Below are positions 9,153 through 17,911 of a stretch of 64,000 nt of DNA, in pieces; the first letter of the stretch is position 1, and each line of letters begins with the position of its first letter. The notes under the pieces are model-generated. The model did not search any database. It was given only the letters and a program-made list of their open reading frames with translations, and was not told the origin of the DNA. The DNA is from Paenibacillus nasutitermitis (GTDB lineage Bacteria > Bacillota > Bacilli > Paenibacillales > Paenibacillaceae). The stretch covers positions 1,178,001 to 1,242,000 of the forward strand of contig NZ_BMHP01000002.1 in NCBI RefSeq assembly GCF_014641075.1, written 5' to 3'. The translations under genes were made by a program, and so were the position numbers.

Positions 9153-10529
9153 CTATGCCCTTAAAGCCTGCGGCATGATAGAAGGCTGGCTTTCCCGCAC
9201 ATCGCCATTCTCCATCACCCGAACGAGCTGGCCAAAGCACTCGTTAACACCGGCTTCGGTAATTTTTACCCGGCACAGCTGTCCGATAAGCAGCTCAGAG
9301 CCCTCGAATACGACCTGAAGATAATTGTCCGTGTAGCCCATGACGCGTCCTGTTCCCGGAGCGCCCTTATAATCCCGCTCGGGAATAACATCCAGAACCG
9401 CACCGACATATTTCTTGGCATAGTCCAGCTGCATTTTTTCTGATAAATCAATCAGCTTGTGGACGCGTTCATTCTTCACTTCCTCATCCACTTGCTCCTC
9501 CATCCTCGCTGCAGGAGTACCCGTCCTTCGCGAATATGGAAAAACATGCATCTCCGAGAACTGCAGCTCTTCCATCAAACGGTAGCCGTTCTCGAACATT
9601 TCTTCGGTTTCGCCCGGGAAACCGACAATAACATCGGTCGTGATTGCAACGCCTGGCATCGCCTGATGCAGCAGCCGGATCTTCTCGGCAAACTCCTCCA
9701 CCGTATACTTGCGGCGCATTCGTTTAAGCACGGAATTATCACCCGCCTGCAGCGGTACATGAAGGTGGCGGCACATTTTGGACGAACGGTTCAGCACATC
9801 GATCATCGCATCATCGATTTGGCTGGCTTCGATGGAGCTGATGCGGATACGCTCAAGCCCCTCGATTTTGTCCAGATCCCAAAGCAGATCGGATAAGCGG
9901 TAGTTCTCCATATCGTCGCCGTATCCGCCGGTATGAATCCCCGTCAAAACAATTTCCTTGTAGCCTGCAGCTACGAGCTGACGCGCCTGATTAAGCACGC
10001 TTTGAGATTCACGGCTGCGGGATAGCCCCCGCGACCAAGGAATAATACAGAAGGTACAGAAATTGTTGCAGCCCTCCTGAATTTTCAGGAAGGCACGCGT
10101 ACGTTCCGCGAAGTCCGGAACATCCAGCTCTTCGAACTCGCGTGTCTTCATAATATTACGGACCGCATTGACCGGTCTGCGGTCGGCCTGAATGTCGCGA
10201 ACATGATCCAGCAGCTTATCCCTGTCCTGGGTGCCGATAACCAAATCAACGCCATCGATAGCCAAAATCTCCGCAGGTGAGGTCTGGGCATAACAGCCTG
10301 TAACAGCGATAACCGCATCCGGATTACGCCGGATGGCACGCCGGATAATTTGGCGGCTTTTCTTGTCACCCGTGTTGGTTACCGTACATGTATTAATTAA
10401 ATAGACATCAGCGGTCGTAGTCTCGAAATCAACCTGCTCATACCCTTCATTCTTGAACAGCTGCCAGATCGCTTCCGTATCATAGAAGTTTACTTTACAG
10501 CCCAATGTATAAAATGCAACCGACGGCAT
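9153..10529 (-). CDS. mtaB: tRNA t6A37 methylthiotransferase MtaB
   Basis: Radical-SAM enzyme that adds a methylthio group to t6A at tRNA position 37 (B. subtilis YqeV). The N-terminal UPF0004 domain supplies cluster ligands C11 (TLGCKVN), C48 (INTCTVTN) and C79 (TGCYAQ). The radical-SAM triad C154-x3-C158-x2-C161 lies in QEGCNNFCTFC. A C-terminal TRAM-like region follows. 458 aa is the usual size. ATG 10529 is preceded by GGGAGGC. The rsmE stop is only four bases upstream, so both are probably on one transcript, as in B. subtilis. Confidence 0.96.
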   Translation of the reverse strand: MPSVAFYTLGCKVNFYDTEAIWQLFKNEGYEQVDFETTTADVYLINTCTVTNTGDKKSRQIIRRAIRRNPDAVIAVTGCYAQTSPAEILAIDGVDLVIGTQDRDKLLDHVRDIQADRRPVNAVRNIMKTREFEELDVPDFAERTRAFLKIQEGCNNFCTFCIIPWSRGLSRSRESQSVLNQARQLVAAGYKEIVLTGIHTGGYGDDMENYRLSDLLWDLDKIEGLERIRISSIEASQIDDAMIDVLNRSSKMCRHLHVPLQAGDNSVLKRMRRKYTVEEFAEKIRLLHQAMPGVAITTDVIVGFPGETEEMFENGYRLMEELQFSEMHVFPYSRRTGTPAARMEEQVDEEVKNERVHKLIDLSEKMQLDYAKKYVGAVLDVIPERDYKGAPGTGRVMGYTDNYLQVVFEGSELLIGQLCRVKITEAGVNECFGQLVRVMENGDVRESQPSIMPQALRA

Positions 10530-10533
10530 GTCG

Positions 10534-11322
10534 TTATTCGCCTCCCATTTCTCCGGATTCGTACATCAGGCACGCCAAGCCGACCATTGCCGCCGTCTCG
10601 GTGCGCAGGATGCGCCTTCCAAGCCCGACAATCACGGCGCCCTCCGCTTCCGCTTCCTCTGCTTCCCGCGGCGTGAACCCGCCCTCTGGCCCGACAATCA
10701 GCAGTACGCTGATCCGTGAAGCTAACCTGTCTGTCAAACCCTTGCTGTCATAATAAGATCCGATGGCGGCGCGCAAGCCCGTGCCTGCCGCTCCGCCTTC
10801 TTTCTCATAACAAAACAGCGCTAAATCATACTGCCCGATTTCCTTCAGAAGCTGCCGCCAAGGAAGAACCGGCTTCACATCCGGAATACGGCTGCGGTGT
10901 GCCTGCTCCGCAGCCTCCTTGGCTATTTTGCTCCAGCGCTCGATACGCTTCGCTTCTTTTTTGTCATCATATTGAACGATCATCCGCTGGGACTGGAACG
11001 GGATAAAAGCGGCTGCCCCGATTTCCGTTCCTTTCTGGATAACCCATTCCATTTTATCGCCTTTGGGCAAGCTCTGTGCAACCGTTATGGACCAGGACGG
11101 CTCGCCGTTCATTGGAAGCCATTCTTCAACCTCGGCTTCTACCCGTCCGGGCTCCGCCTTGCGGATCACAGCTTTTGCCTCGCGCGATATACCGTCGCTG
11201 ACCATAAATTCATCGCCCGGCCCCATGCGCATCACGCGCAGGATATGGTGGGCATCGTCACCTGTCAAATATACATGATCATCGCCGTAAAGCTGCTCCG
11301 GCGTTACAAAATATCGCTGCAT
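10534..11322 (-). CDS. rsmE: 16S rRNA m3U1498 methyltransferase RsmE
   Basis: SPOUT-class (trefoil knot) methyltransferase modifying U1498 of 16S rRNA. The N-terminal PUA-like domain begins MQRYFVTPEQLYGDDHVYLT; the knot region has LIVGPEGGFTPREAEEA and LGRRILRTETAA, the RsmE hallmarks. ATG 11322 is chosen because homologues begin exactly here (262 aa; B. subtilis YqeU about 256). A longer reading to 11466 adds 48 residues without similarity. The ribosome site AGAAGGG sits a little far (13 bases). Order prmA-M50-rsmE-mtaB follows Bacillus apart from the added protease gene. Confidence 0.95.
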   Translation of the reverse strand: MQRYFVTPEQLYGDDHVYLTGDDAHHILRVMRMGPGDEFMVSDGISREAKAVIRKAEPGRVEAEVEEWLPMNGEPSWSITVAQSLPKGDKMEWVIQKGTEIGAAAFIPFQSQRMIVQYDDKKEAKRIERWSKIAKEAAEQAHRSRIPDVKPVLPWRQLLKEIGQYDLALFCYEKEGGAAGTGLRAAIGSYYDSKGLTDRLASRISVLLIVGPEGGFTPREAEEAEAEGAVIVGLGRRILRTETAAMVGLACLMYESGEMGGE

Positions 11323-11522
11323 GCCATATTCGAAACCCTTCTTTATCGATTGTTGAAACAACAAAGCCGGGGATGTAAATAGAAGCTTGCCCCACCGGCT
11401 ACTTCGCGGCAGAGCATTGCTTCCCATCCCGAAAAAACTACAACCTTTATCATACACGTTTTGCACCCGCTGCGCCAGAGTCCGCCTCGTAAGGCTTACT
11501 GGGACTGGGAGACGCAGTCAGG

Positions 11523-12242
11523 CTAAGATCTCGAATAGCCAAGAAAGTCCAAAATAAAACTTTGCCAGCTAACCGGGTGGAAGAACAGCTCATAGAAGCT
11601 CTGAAACCCGCCAATGATATCCCCTGATAAGGAGAACAGCGGCGTGATCGTGACCGCTCTCAGCTGCGGGATAAAAATAATGAGCAGAAAAAGGAACATC
11701 CCCCAGTGGACGTTCTGATCCATTTTGAAACGGACCTTCAGAGGCACGAGATCCTGGATGATGCGGTAGCCGTCAAGCGGTGGAACGGGAATCAGATTAA
11801 AAATAAACAGCATCAGATTAATCGTGATTAAATAATAGAGAAAATGAATAATTGCTCTGTGTACGCCTATAGAGCCTACGTCCATCAGCCCGGTTTGATT
11901 CATGACATATAATGCCAAAATCCCGATACCCGCAATCAGCAAATTGCTAAGAGGTCCTACAGCGGAGACGACGATGCCCATAAGTCTTGGATATTTGAAT
12001 TTACCGCGGTTGACAGGAACAGGTCTCGCCCAGCCAAATCCGGCGATCAGCAGCAGAATCATCCCGAAAATATCGATATGGACACGCGGGTTGAGCGTTA
12101 CCCGTCCCGCATCGTAAGCGGTACGGTCGCCAAATTTATAAGCGCTGTAAGCATGGGCAAACTCATGTACGGTAAATGCGATCATAATAACGATAAAAAT
12201 AAAGGGTAAATCCTCAATGGGATACCAGAGAAAATTGGACAC
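11523..12242 (-). CDS. Site-2 protease family (M50) membrane metallopeptidase
   Basis: Intramembrane zinc metalloprotease-like protein, 239 aa and mostly hydrophobic. The zinc-binding HEFAH is at residues 26-30, and the second active-site motif is NLIPVPPLDGYR. Five or six membrane spans are apparent. The start is GTG 12242, six bases after a perfect AGGAGG; an upstream ATG (12272) would place that AGGAGG inside the gene. The substrate is unknown; related short M50 proteins are common in Firmicutes. It lies between prmA and rsmE, where B. subtilis has none. The repeat just upstream ends close to its ribosome site. Confidence 0.9.
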   Translation of the reverse strand: MSNFLWYPIEDLPFIFIVIMIAFTVHEFAHAYSAYKFGDRTAYDAGRVTLNPRVHIDIFGMILLLIAGFGWARPVPVNRGKFKYPRLMGIVVSAVGPLSNLLIAGIGILALYVMNQTGLMDVGSIGVHRAIIHFLYYLITINLMLFIFNLIPVPPLDGYRIIQDLVPLKVRFKMDQNVHWGMFLFLLIIFIPQLRAVTITPLFSLSGDIIGGFQSFYELFFHPVSWQSFILDFLGYSRS

Positions 12243-12257
12243 TATGGACCTCCTAAG

Positions 12258-12313
12258 AGTTTTGCGGAGCAAAACTCACTTCGTAAGCATAAGCTTCGTT
12301 TTGCGGAGCAAAT
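12258..12313 (-). repeat. Short repeat unit: two copies of a GCAAAA-type hairpin
   Basis: The 14-mer TTTTGCGGAGCAAA occurs twice on the plus strand, ending at about 12273 and 12312, 25 bp apart. Each copy is a small hairpin (TTTTGC-GGA-GCAAA). Between them lies another internal repeat, ACTTCGTAAGC and AAGCTTCGT. The block fills the gap from the prmA stop to the M50 ribosome site. Confidence 0.6.
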
Positions 12314-13308
12314 TAAAGCCTGCCTGGCTCTTGCGGTTTCCGGGCAACGAACGCGATCCAATCCTGGTCACGCTGACGGTCCGTAATGATAAATCCGGCT
12401 TGCTCCAGTCCTGCCTCCACTACATCTTCCTTGTTTTTGAAGATTCCCGATGCAATGTAGATTCCGCCTGGCTTCAGGGCCTGATAAACGTCTTCGACAA
12501 ACAGCAATATAATTTCCGCCAAAATATTGGCAACTACCAGGTCAACCGGCAGCGACACGTTGACGGCCGGGGAGGAGCCAGCGGAATCCCCGCCTTGCAG
12601 TACGCCCAGCAGATCACTGAGCTGGACTTGAATATCCGGCTCCAGATGGTTCAGCTTAACATTCTCCGCCGCAGAGGAGACCGCTACAGGATCCAGATCA
12701 AGCGCAAGCACCCGCTTAGCCCCAAGACGCACGGCCCCTATTGCGAGAATGCCGGATCCTGTTCCCACATCGATGATTTCTTCTCCGCCGCGAATGACGG
12801 ATTCAAGCGTCCGCAAGCAGAGCGCAGTGGTGGGATGCGTGCCGGTACCGAAAGCCATACCCGGATCCAGCTCAATAATTTCCTCACCAGAGGAAGGCTC
12901 ATATTCTTCCCAGGTCGGTTTGATTGTCAGTCTTGGCGATACCTGAATCGGCTTGAAGTATTGCTTCCACGCCGTGGCCCAATCCTCTTCATCCACAATG
13001 ACCGTGGTTATCCGGTAATCGCCGGGATCAATACCGAACTCGCGCAGCTGGTCAATCCTCGGCCTCACTGCTTTCTCCAAATCCGCCATATCCGTACCTT
13101 CGGCAAAATATCCTTTTATAATGGCCTGGCCCTCCGGAATATCATTCAGCGGCGTTTCGTACCATTGCCCGAGCGAGGTGTCCCGCTGCTTGTTAAGCGT
13201 TCCCGATTCTTCAATGGATACGCCGTCCGCATCCATCTCATGCAAAAAATTAGTAATCATTTCAATCGCTTGCTCTGTAGTAGAAATCATTAGTTCATAC
13301 CATTTCAC
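12313..13308 (-). CDS. prmA: Ribosomal protein L11 methyltransferase
   Basis: SAM-dependent enzyme that trimethylates L11 (331 aa). The N-terminal ferredoxin-like L11-recognition domain is followed by WKQYFKPIQVSPRLTIKPTW, then the methyltransferase fold with GMAFGTGTHPTT, DVGTGSGILAIGA and VVANILAEII, all typical of PrmA. The start is GTG 13308 after TAGGAGGT. Upstream lie two small ORFs and dnaJ, the usual dnaJ-prmA arrangement in Bacillales, although a terminator-like hairpin at 13431-13482 sits between. Confidence 0.97.
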   Translation of the reverse strand: MKWYELMISTTEQAIEMITNFLHEMDADGVSIEESGTLNKQRDTSLGQWYETPLNDIPEGQAIIKGYFAEGTDMADLEKAVRPRIDQLREFGIDPGDYRITTVIVDEEDWATAWKQYFKPIQVSPRLTIKPTWEEYEPSSGEEIIELDPGMAFGTGTHPTTALCLRTLESVIRGGEEIIDVGTGSGILAIGAVRLGAKRVLALDLDPVAVSSAAENVKLNHLEPDIQVQLSDLLGVLQGGDSAGSSPAVNVSLPVDLVVANILAEIILLFVEDVYQALKPGGIYIASGIFKNKEDVVEAGLEQAGFIITDRQRDQDWIAFVARKPQEPGRL

Positions 13309-13430
13309 AGCCGTACGACCTCCTATGTAGAAACCTTCGCCCGTCTATTTTACACCAGAAACCGCGCTTGCACAAAAAAAGCATCATGAAGTCATTCCCG
13401 TCCACCCTAAAGGGTGTCCCCGACAAACCA

Positions 13431-13482
13431 AAAAGGGCTGTGTGCAGGAACGGGAACATCCCGCTCGCCACACACAGCCCTT
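13431..13482 (-). terminator. Terminator between the dnaJ-side small ORFs and prmA
   Basis: Minus strand: AAGGGCTGTGTG pairs perfectly with CACACAGCCCTT (12 bp) around a 26-base loop, which itself holds a short CGGGA/TCCCG stem, followed by TTTGG. The T-run is short, so termination may be partial and let some transcript reach prmA. Confidence 0.7.
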
Positions 13483-13496
13483 CTCGGAAGTATCTC

Positions 13497-13691
13497 TTAA
13501 AGCTCCGGTGTACCGCCCATTTGCCGGATGAGGTGAAGCGCACGATCCACCAGTTCATCCTCAACCGTAGCGGTCAGCATGGCTCCATCCGCCCCGCCTT
13601 CCACCTCAGTCGCCCGGAGCGACTGTAATTTAAGCTGGGCTTCGCGAGTCCTGCTTTCATCTTGAAAAACGGCAACGATTCTGGAAGTCAT
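13497..13691 (-). CDS. Small conserved-looking hypothetical protein (64 aa)
   Basis: Family not recognised with confidence. It starts at ATG 13691 behind GAAGGTCC, eleven bases after the stop of the preceding small ORF. The sequence (MTSRIVAVFQDESRTREAQL, later ELVDRALHLIRQMGG) alternates strand and helix as in a small alpha/beta fold; the start resembles the opening of YflT/GSP17M-like stress proteins, but the rest is too short for that domain. It has no signal peptide or cysteines. It is followed at once by the 13431-13482 hairpin, which supports it as the last gene of the hrcA-dnaJ transcript. Confidence 0.7.
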   Translation of the reverse strand: MTSRIVAVFQDESRTREAQLKLQSLRATEVEGGADGAMLTATVEDELVDRALHLIRQMGGTPEL

Positions 13692-13701
13692 AATAGGACC
13701 T

Positions 13702-13863
13702 TCATTCTATTTCATGCTCCGCCTGCCGCACCGCTTCTTGCGCCGTACGACGACGAGTTTGCTGATTATAATGATCGTCCAGGGCTTCGGAAATCTCAGT
13801 ATCCTGCTTATTATCAACAGGCAGGATAACGACACATTCCTCGTCTTTGCTTGGTTTGGTCAA
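13702..13863 (-). CDS. Small hydrophilic hypothetical protein (53 aa)
   Basis: TTG start at 13861-13863, ten bases downstream of GGAGGAGG; an in-frame extension to 13968 lacks any ribosome site. The product is highly charged (TKPSKDEECVVILPV, then a Q/R/E-rich helix TRRRTAQEAVRQAEHEIE), without membrane segment or known motif. It sits between dnaJ and the 64-aa ORF with short gaps, so it probably belongs to the chaperone transcript. Function unknown. Confidence 0.65.
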   Translation of the reverse strand: MTKPSKDEECVVILPVDNKQDTEISEALDDHYNQQTRRRTAQEAVRQAEHEIE

Positions 13864-13968
13864 TTCCGTTACGCCTCCTCCGTGCTGAGAATACGACAAT
13901 CGTTCACGGAAGTAGCATAACCGAACTTTCATTGCCCTATTCCAAACTTGGCGCCCTGGTATGAACAT

Positions 13969-15093
13969 TTAATCTCCACGAAATGCTTTTTTCATCCGTT
14001 CAAAAATCGATTCATGGTGATCCTCTTGATTGGTTTCGCCAGTGCTTCCGCCGAATTGGCGAAGCAGTTCCTTCTGCTCATCGGTGAGACTGGTCGGGGT
14101 GACTATCGTCACTTTTACATGCTGATCACCTTGGCCGTAACCCCGCAAACGGGGTACGCCCTTGCCTTTCAAACGGAAATAAGTGCCGGTTTGCGTGCCC
14201 GCCGGCACCTTAAGCTTCACTTTTTCGGTGAGGGTCGGAATTTCGATTTCATCGCCCAGCGCCGCCTGCACAAACGTCAGTGGAACCTCGCAATAAATAT
14301 CATCGTTCTCGCGTTCAAAGAAATCATGGGCTTTTACGCGTATCACAATATATAAATCCCCGGACGGGCCTCCGCGTGTTCCGCCTTCGCCTTCGCCCGT
14401 CATCCGGATTTGCGCGCCATCGTCAACGCCAGCCGGTATCTTGATATTGATTTTACGCTGACGTTTTACTTTGCCGGCACCGTGGCAGGTTGTACATTTC
14501 TCTTTGATAATACGTCCGGTTCCGCTGCAGTTCGTACATGCGCGGCGGTTTACCATACGGCCAAAAGGCGTGTTTTGCACGACTTCTTGCTGTCCCGATC
14601 CTTTACAGACCGAACAGGCCTCCGGTTTTGTACCCGGTTTGGCTCCGCTGCCGGTGCAGGTGTCGCAGGTTTCCGTGCGCGGAATCGTAATTTCGGTTTC
14701 CTTGCCGAATACCGCTTCTTTAAATTCAATGGTCATCGTATACTGCAAATCATTGCCGCGCTGAGGCGCGTTTGGATCGCGCCGGCCGCCTCCGCCGCCG
14801 AAGAACATATCGAAAATATCGCCAAAGCCGCCGGCGTCTCCGCCAAAACCGCCTCCGCCGAAGCCTTGATTGGGGTCAACATGACCATATTGGTCATAGG
14901 TTGCTTTCTTGTTGCTGTCGCTCAAAACATCATACGCTTCTTTCATTTCCTTGAACTTGTTCTCAGCATCCGGATCTTTGTTCACATCCGGATGGTATTG
15001 ACGCGCCATCTTGCGGTACGCTTTTTTGATTTCTTCCTCCCCGGCATTTTTATCCACACCGAGCACTTCATAATAATCCCGCTTGCTTGCCAA
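13969..15093 (-). CDS. dnaJ: Chaperone protein DnaJ
   Basis: Hsp40 co-chaperone stimulating DnaK ATPase (374 aa). The J domain at residues 1-70 has the HPD motif ([10 protein letters not shown]). A Gly/Phe-rich linker follows ([10 protein letters not shown]). Four zinc-finger repeats CxxCxGxG are intact ([32 protein letters not shown]), then the C-terminal substrate domains. The start is TTG 15093 behind GAGGTGA. The 302 bp gap to dnaK holds two terminator-like hairpins, so dnaJ may be partly uncoupled from dnaK or have its own promoter. Confidence 0.98.
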   Translation of the reverse strand: MASKRDYYEVLGVDKNAGEEEIKKAYRKMARQYHPDVNKDPDAENKFKEMKEAYDVLSDSNKKATYDQYGHVDPNQGFGGGGFGGDAGGFGDIFDMFFGGGGGRRDPNAPQRGNDLQYTMTIEFKEAVFGKETEITIPRTETCDTCTGSGAKPGTKPEACSVCKGSGQQEVVQNTPFGRMVNRRACTNCSGTGRIIKEKCTTCHGAGKVKRQRKINIKIPAGVDDGAQIRMTGEGEGGTRGGPSGDLYIVIRVKAHDFFERENDDIYCEVPLTFVQAALGDEIEIPTLTEKVKLKVPAGTQTGTYFRLKGKGVPRLRGYGQGDQHVKVTIVTPTSLTDEQKELLRQFGGSTGETNQEDHHESIFERMKKAFRGD

Positions 15094-15159
15094 AATCCGT
15101 CACCTCGTCTCCATATTCCCCTATGGCCCAAACTCTTTGCAATCCGTCCTTGCCCGGAC

Positions 15160-15194
15160 AAGAAGAAACGCTGCCCCGCGTTTAGCGGCGCAGC
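15160..15194 (-). terminator. Terminator-like hairpin in the dnaK-dnaJ gap
   Basis: Minus strand: GCTGC and GCCGC pair with GCGG and GCAGC around a TAAAC loop, followed by GTTTCTTCTTG. This T-rich but interrupted tail is shared with the hairpin at 15265-15286. It would reduce dnaJ expression relative to dnaK. Confidence 0.55.
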
Positions 15195-15264
15195 ATGCTC
15201 CCTCACAATCATAATTCCAGAAACATACGATTCTGTTATGAGTTTTCCATAAGTTCGGCTTTTC

Positions 15265-15286
15265 AAGAAGAAACGGCTAACGCCGT
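15265..15286 (-). terminator. Second terminator-like hairpin after dnaK
   Basis: Minus strand: ACGGC-GTTA-GCCGT followed by TTCTTCTT. Nearly the same hairpin and tail occurs in the opposite orientation at 51861-51883, so this may be a recurrent terminator module in this genome. Confidence 0.5.
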
Positions 15287-15349
15287 CCTTTCCCGCGAAT
15301 CAAGTCGTATAAGTGAAAACTTATATGTTCCTATATTTTGTAAAGCGGG

Positions 15350-15373
15350 TTGCCGTCCTGTATAGGACGGCAA
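15350..15373 (-). repeat. Hairpin just past the dnaK stop
   Basis: TTGCCGTCC and GGACGGCAA form a perfect nine-bp stem with a six-base loop 22 bp after the dnaK stop codon. No T-run follows, so a role in 3'-end stability of the dnaK message is more likely than termination. Confidence 0.5.
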
Positions 15374-15395
15374 ACTCCACCTTCAATAAATTTTA

Positions 15396-17234
15396 TTATT
15401 TTTTGTCGTCTACGACTTCGTAATCAGCATCCACGACGTTGTCTTTTCCTTTGTCTGCGCCTGCATCGGCTTGAGGGCCTTCAGCACCCTGTTCAGCTTG
15501 AGCGGCCTGCTCATACAGCTTCACGGACAATTGCTGAATAATTTCAGTCAACGCTTCGGTAGCTGCTTTGATCTCTTCAAGATTGTCGCTTTCGATCGCC
15601 GTTTTCACTTTCTCTTTGGCTTCGTTTGCTTTATCGATCTCTCCGGCATCTACTTTATCGCCCAGATCCTTGATGGTTTTATCGACAGAGTACACAAGCT
15701 GATCCGCATTGTTTTTGGCTTCAACAAGCTCGCGGCGCTTGCGGTCTTCGTCGGCATTGAGCTCGGCGTCCTTCATCATGCGCTCGATTTCCTCATCGGA
15801 CAGACCGCTCGAAGAGGTGATGGTGATTTTTTGGCTTTTGCCTGTTCCTTTATCCAGAGCGGATACATTAACGATACCATTGGCGTCAATATCAAAGGTA
15901 ACCTCAATTTGCGGTACGCCGCGCGGTGCAAGAGGAATATCGCCCAGTGTGAAGCGTCCCAGCGTTTTGTTGCCTGCCGCCATTTCACGCTCGCCTTGCA
16001 GGACATGAATCTCAACACTTGGCTGATTGTCCGCATAGGTTGAGTAAACCTGCGATTTGCTTGTCGGGATTGTTGTATTGCGGTCGATCATTTTGGTAAA
16101 TACGCCGCCAGCCGTTTCGATACCCAGGGATAACGGAGTCACGTCCAGGAGAACCACGTCTTTGACATCGCCTGTCAATACGCCGGCTTGAACAGCTGCG
16201 CCGAGGGCAACAACCTCATCCGGGTTAACGCCTTTATGCGGATCTTTGCCTGTCAGTTTTTTGATGGCTTCCTGTACAGCCGGGATACGCGTCGAACCGC
16301 CGACAAGAACAACTTTATCGATATCGCTTGCGCTCATGCCCGCATCTTTCAAAGCTTGACGGGTTGGAGCCAGCGTACGCTCAACAAGCGCTGCGGAAAG
16401 CTCTTCGAATTTGGCGCGTGTCAGGTTCATCTCCAAATGCTGGGGAACGCCGTCCGCCATTGTAATAAACGGAAGCGAGATGGAGGAAGCGACTGTACCG
16501 GAAAGCTCTTTTTTCGCTTTTTCCGCTGCATCCTTCAAGCGCTGTACCGCTGCTTTATCTTTGGAAAGATCTACGCTTTGCTCTTTTTTAAACTCGGAAA
16601 CGAGGTAATCGATAATGACTTGGTCAAAATCATCGCCACCCAGGTGGTTGTCTCCGCTTGTCGCTTTTACTTCAAAGAAACCATCGCCCAGTTCAAGGAT
16701 CGATACGTCAAACGTACCGCCGCCAAGGTCATAAACAAGAATGGTGTGGTCTTCGGTTTTTTCCAGTCCATAGGCAAGAGCGGCTGCTGTCGGCTCGTTG
16801 ATGATCCGCAGCACTTCAAGACCGGCAATTTTACCCGCATCCTTCGTTGCTTGGCGTTGGCTATCGTTGAAATAAGCGGGAACGGTAATAACCGCCTGGC
16901 TTACGGATTGGCCCAAATAAGCTTCAGCATCGGCTTTGAGCTTCTGCAGGATGATGGCGGAAATCTCTTGCGGCGAATAATCTTTGCCGTCAACGGTTTC
17001 TTTATGGTTTGTACCAATATGGCGTTTGATGGAGCTGATGGTGCGGTCGGGATTCGTGATGGATTGACGTTTTGCCGCCTCTCCTACAACACGCTCGCCG
17101 TCTTTCTTGAAGCCGACAACCGACGGGGTTGTACGATTGCCTTCGGGATTCGGAATGACAACAGCCTCGCCGCCTTCCATAACGGCTACGCAGGAGTTCG
17201 TTGTTCCAAGGTCGATACCAATTACTTTGCTCAT
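15396..17234 (-). CDS. dnaK: Molecular chaperone DnaK (Hsp70)
   Basis: ATP-driven Hsp70 chaperone, 612 aa. The nucleotide-binding domain begins [20 protein letters not shown] and contains [28 protein letters not shown] and [13 protein letters not shown]. The substrate-binding domain follows ([10 protein letters not shown]) and a helical lid; the C-terminus is acidic ([11 protein letters not shown]). ATG 17234 is preceded by GAGGAGG; a reading to 17252 would start inside that site. It is the third gene of the CIRCE-controlled hrcA-grpE-dnaK operon. Confidence 0.99.
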   Translation of the reverse strand: MSKVIGIDLGTTNSCVAVMEGGEAVVIPNPEGNRTTPSVVGFKKDGERVVGEAAKRQSITNPDRTISSIKRHIGTNHKETVDGKDYSPQEISAIILQKLKADAEAYLGQSVSQAVITVPAYFNDSQRQATKDAGKIAGLEVLRIINEPTAAALAYGLEKTEDHTILVYDLGGGTFDVSILELGDGFFEVKATSGDNHLGGDDFDQVIIDYLVSEFKKEQSVDLSKDKAAVQRLKDAAEKAKKELSGTVASSISLPFITMADGVPQHLEMNLTRAKFEELSAALVERTLAPTRQALKDAGMSASDIDKVVLVGGSTRIPAVQEAIKKLTGKDPHKGVNPDEVVALGAAVQAGVLTGDVKDVVLLDVTPLSLGIETAGGVFTKMIDRNTTIPTSKSQVYSTYADNQPSVEIHVLQGEREMAAGNKTLGRFTLGDIPLAPRGVPQIEVTFDIDANGIVNVSALDKGTGKSQKITITSSSGLSDEEIERMMKDAELNADEDRKRRELVEAKNNADQLVYSVDKTIKDLGDKVDAGEIDKANEAKEKVKTAIESDNLEEIKAATEALTEIIQQLSVKLYEQAAQAEQGAEGPQADAGADKGKDNVVDADYEVVDDKK

Positions 17235-17282
17235 AATAGAAATCCTCCTCAATATGTTGTTTGATTATAATCTGCTGTCAGG

Positions 17283-17879
17283 TCAGCCGCTAACTTTTAC
17301 CATTGCGGGACGAAGCACTTTATCCTTAATTATATAACCTTTTTGTACTTCTTCAACAATAATGCCTTCCTCATGCTCTTCCGATTCCACCTGCATGATT
17401 GCTTGATGGAACTCCGGATTGAACACCTCGCCGACCGTGTTCATCGGTTTGAGCCCTTCCTGCTCGAGTACCTGCTGGAATTGGCGGAAGATCATATCGA
17501 CACCTTTGGCAAACGACTCCACATCACCGCCGCTTTTTGATGCATCAAGCGCGCGGTCGAAGTTGTCGATAACGGGCAGCAGTTCACCAATCAGCTTCAT
17601 GGACGCATAAGCGCCAAGCTCTTCTTTTTCTTTGATGGTTCGGCGGCGGAAATTATCGAAATCCGCCTGAGCGCGCAGATAACGCTGCTGGTGCTCTTCC
17701 ACCTGCTTCTGAAGCTCTTCATATCGTGTATCCACTTGAGCCTCGTCGGCAGCTCCGGCGTTTTCACCTGCTGCTTCAGCGGCATTCGCCTGCTCTTGCT
17801 GATGATCCAAATTTTCTTCCGAAGCGCCTGTCGTTTCATGTTTATGTTCTTCGCCTGTATGTTGTTCATTCACAGTCAC
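17283..17879 (-). CDS. grpE: Nucleotide exchange factor GrpE
   Basis: Promotes ADP release from DnaK. A Glu/Ala/Gln-rich disordered N-terminus (about 55 residues) is followed by a long coiled-coil (YEELQKQVEEHQQRYLRAQA) and the C-terminal beta domain with VGEVFNPEFHQAIMQVESEE, typical of GrpE. Several GTG codons compete: GTG 17891 overlaps the AAGGAGG itself, so GTG 17879, eleven bases downstream of it, is preferred (198 aa); GTG 17873 is also possible. It lies between hrcA and dnaK in the heat-shock operon. Confidence 0.96.
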   Translation of the reverse strand: MTVNEQHTGEEHKHETTGASEENLDHQQEQANAAEAAGENAGAADEAQVDTRYEELQKQVEEHQQRYLRAQADFDNFRRRTIKEKEELGAYASMKLIGELLPVIDNFDRALDASKSGGDVESFAKGVDMIFRQFQQVLEQEGLKPMNTVGEVFNPEFHQAIMQVESEEHEEGIIVEEVQKGYIIKDKVLRPAMVKVSG

Positions 17880-17911
17880 GGGTCGCTCCACCTCCTTTAT
17901 TTGCTTTTGCT

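Noticed and set aside
12217..13293. 358-codon plus-strand frame opposite prmA
   Set aside because: Overlaps a complete, motif-rich gene and the hairpin repeat; composition unlike real proteins.
13702..13968. 88-residue version of the small ORF after dnaJ
   Set aside because: The extra N-terminal 35 residues have no ribosome site; the TTG at 13863 follows a perfect one.
16188..17264. 358-codon open frame on the plus strand opposite dnaK
   Set aside because: Known type of artefact: GC-rich third positions of dnaK keep the antisense frame open. No ribosome site, and the product lacks any recognisable domain.
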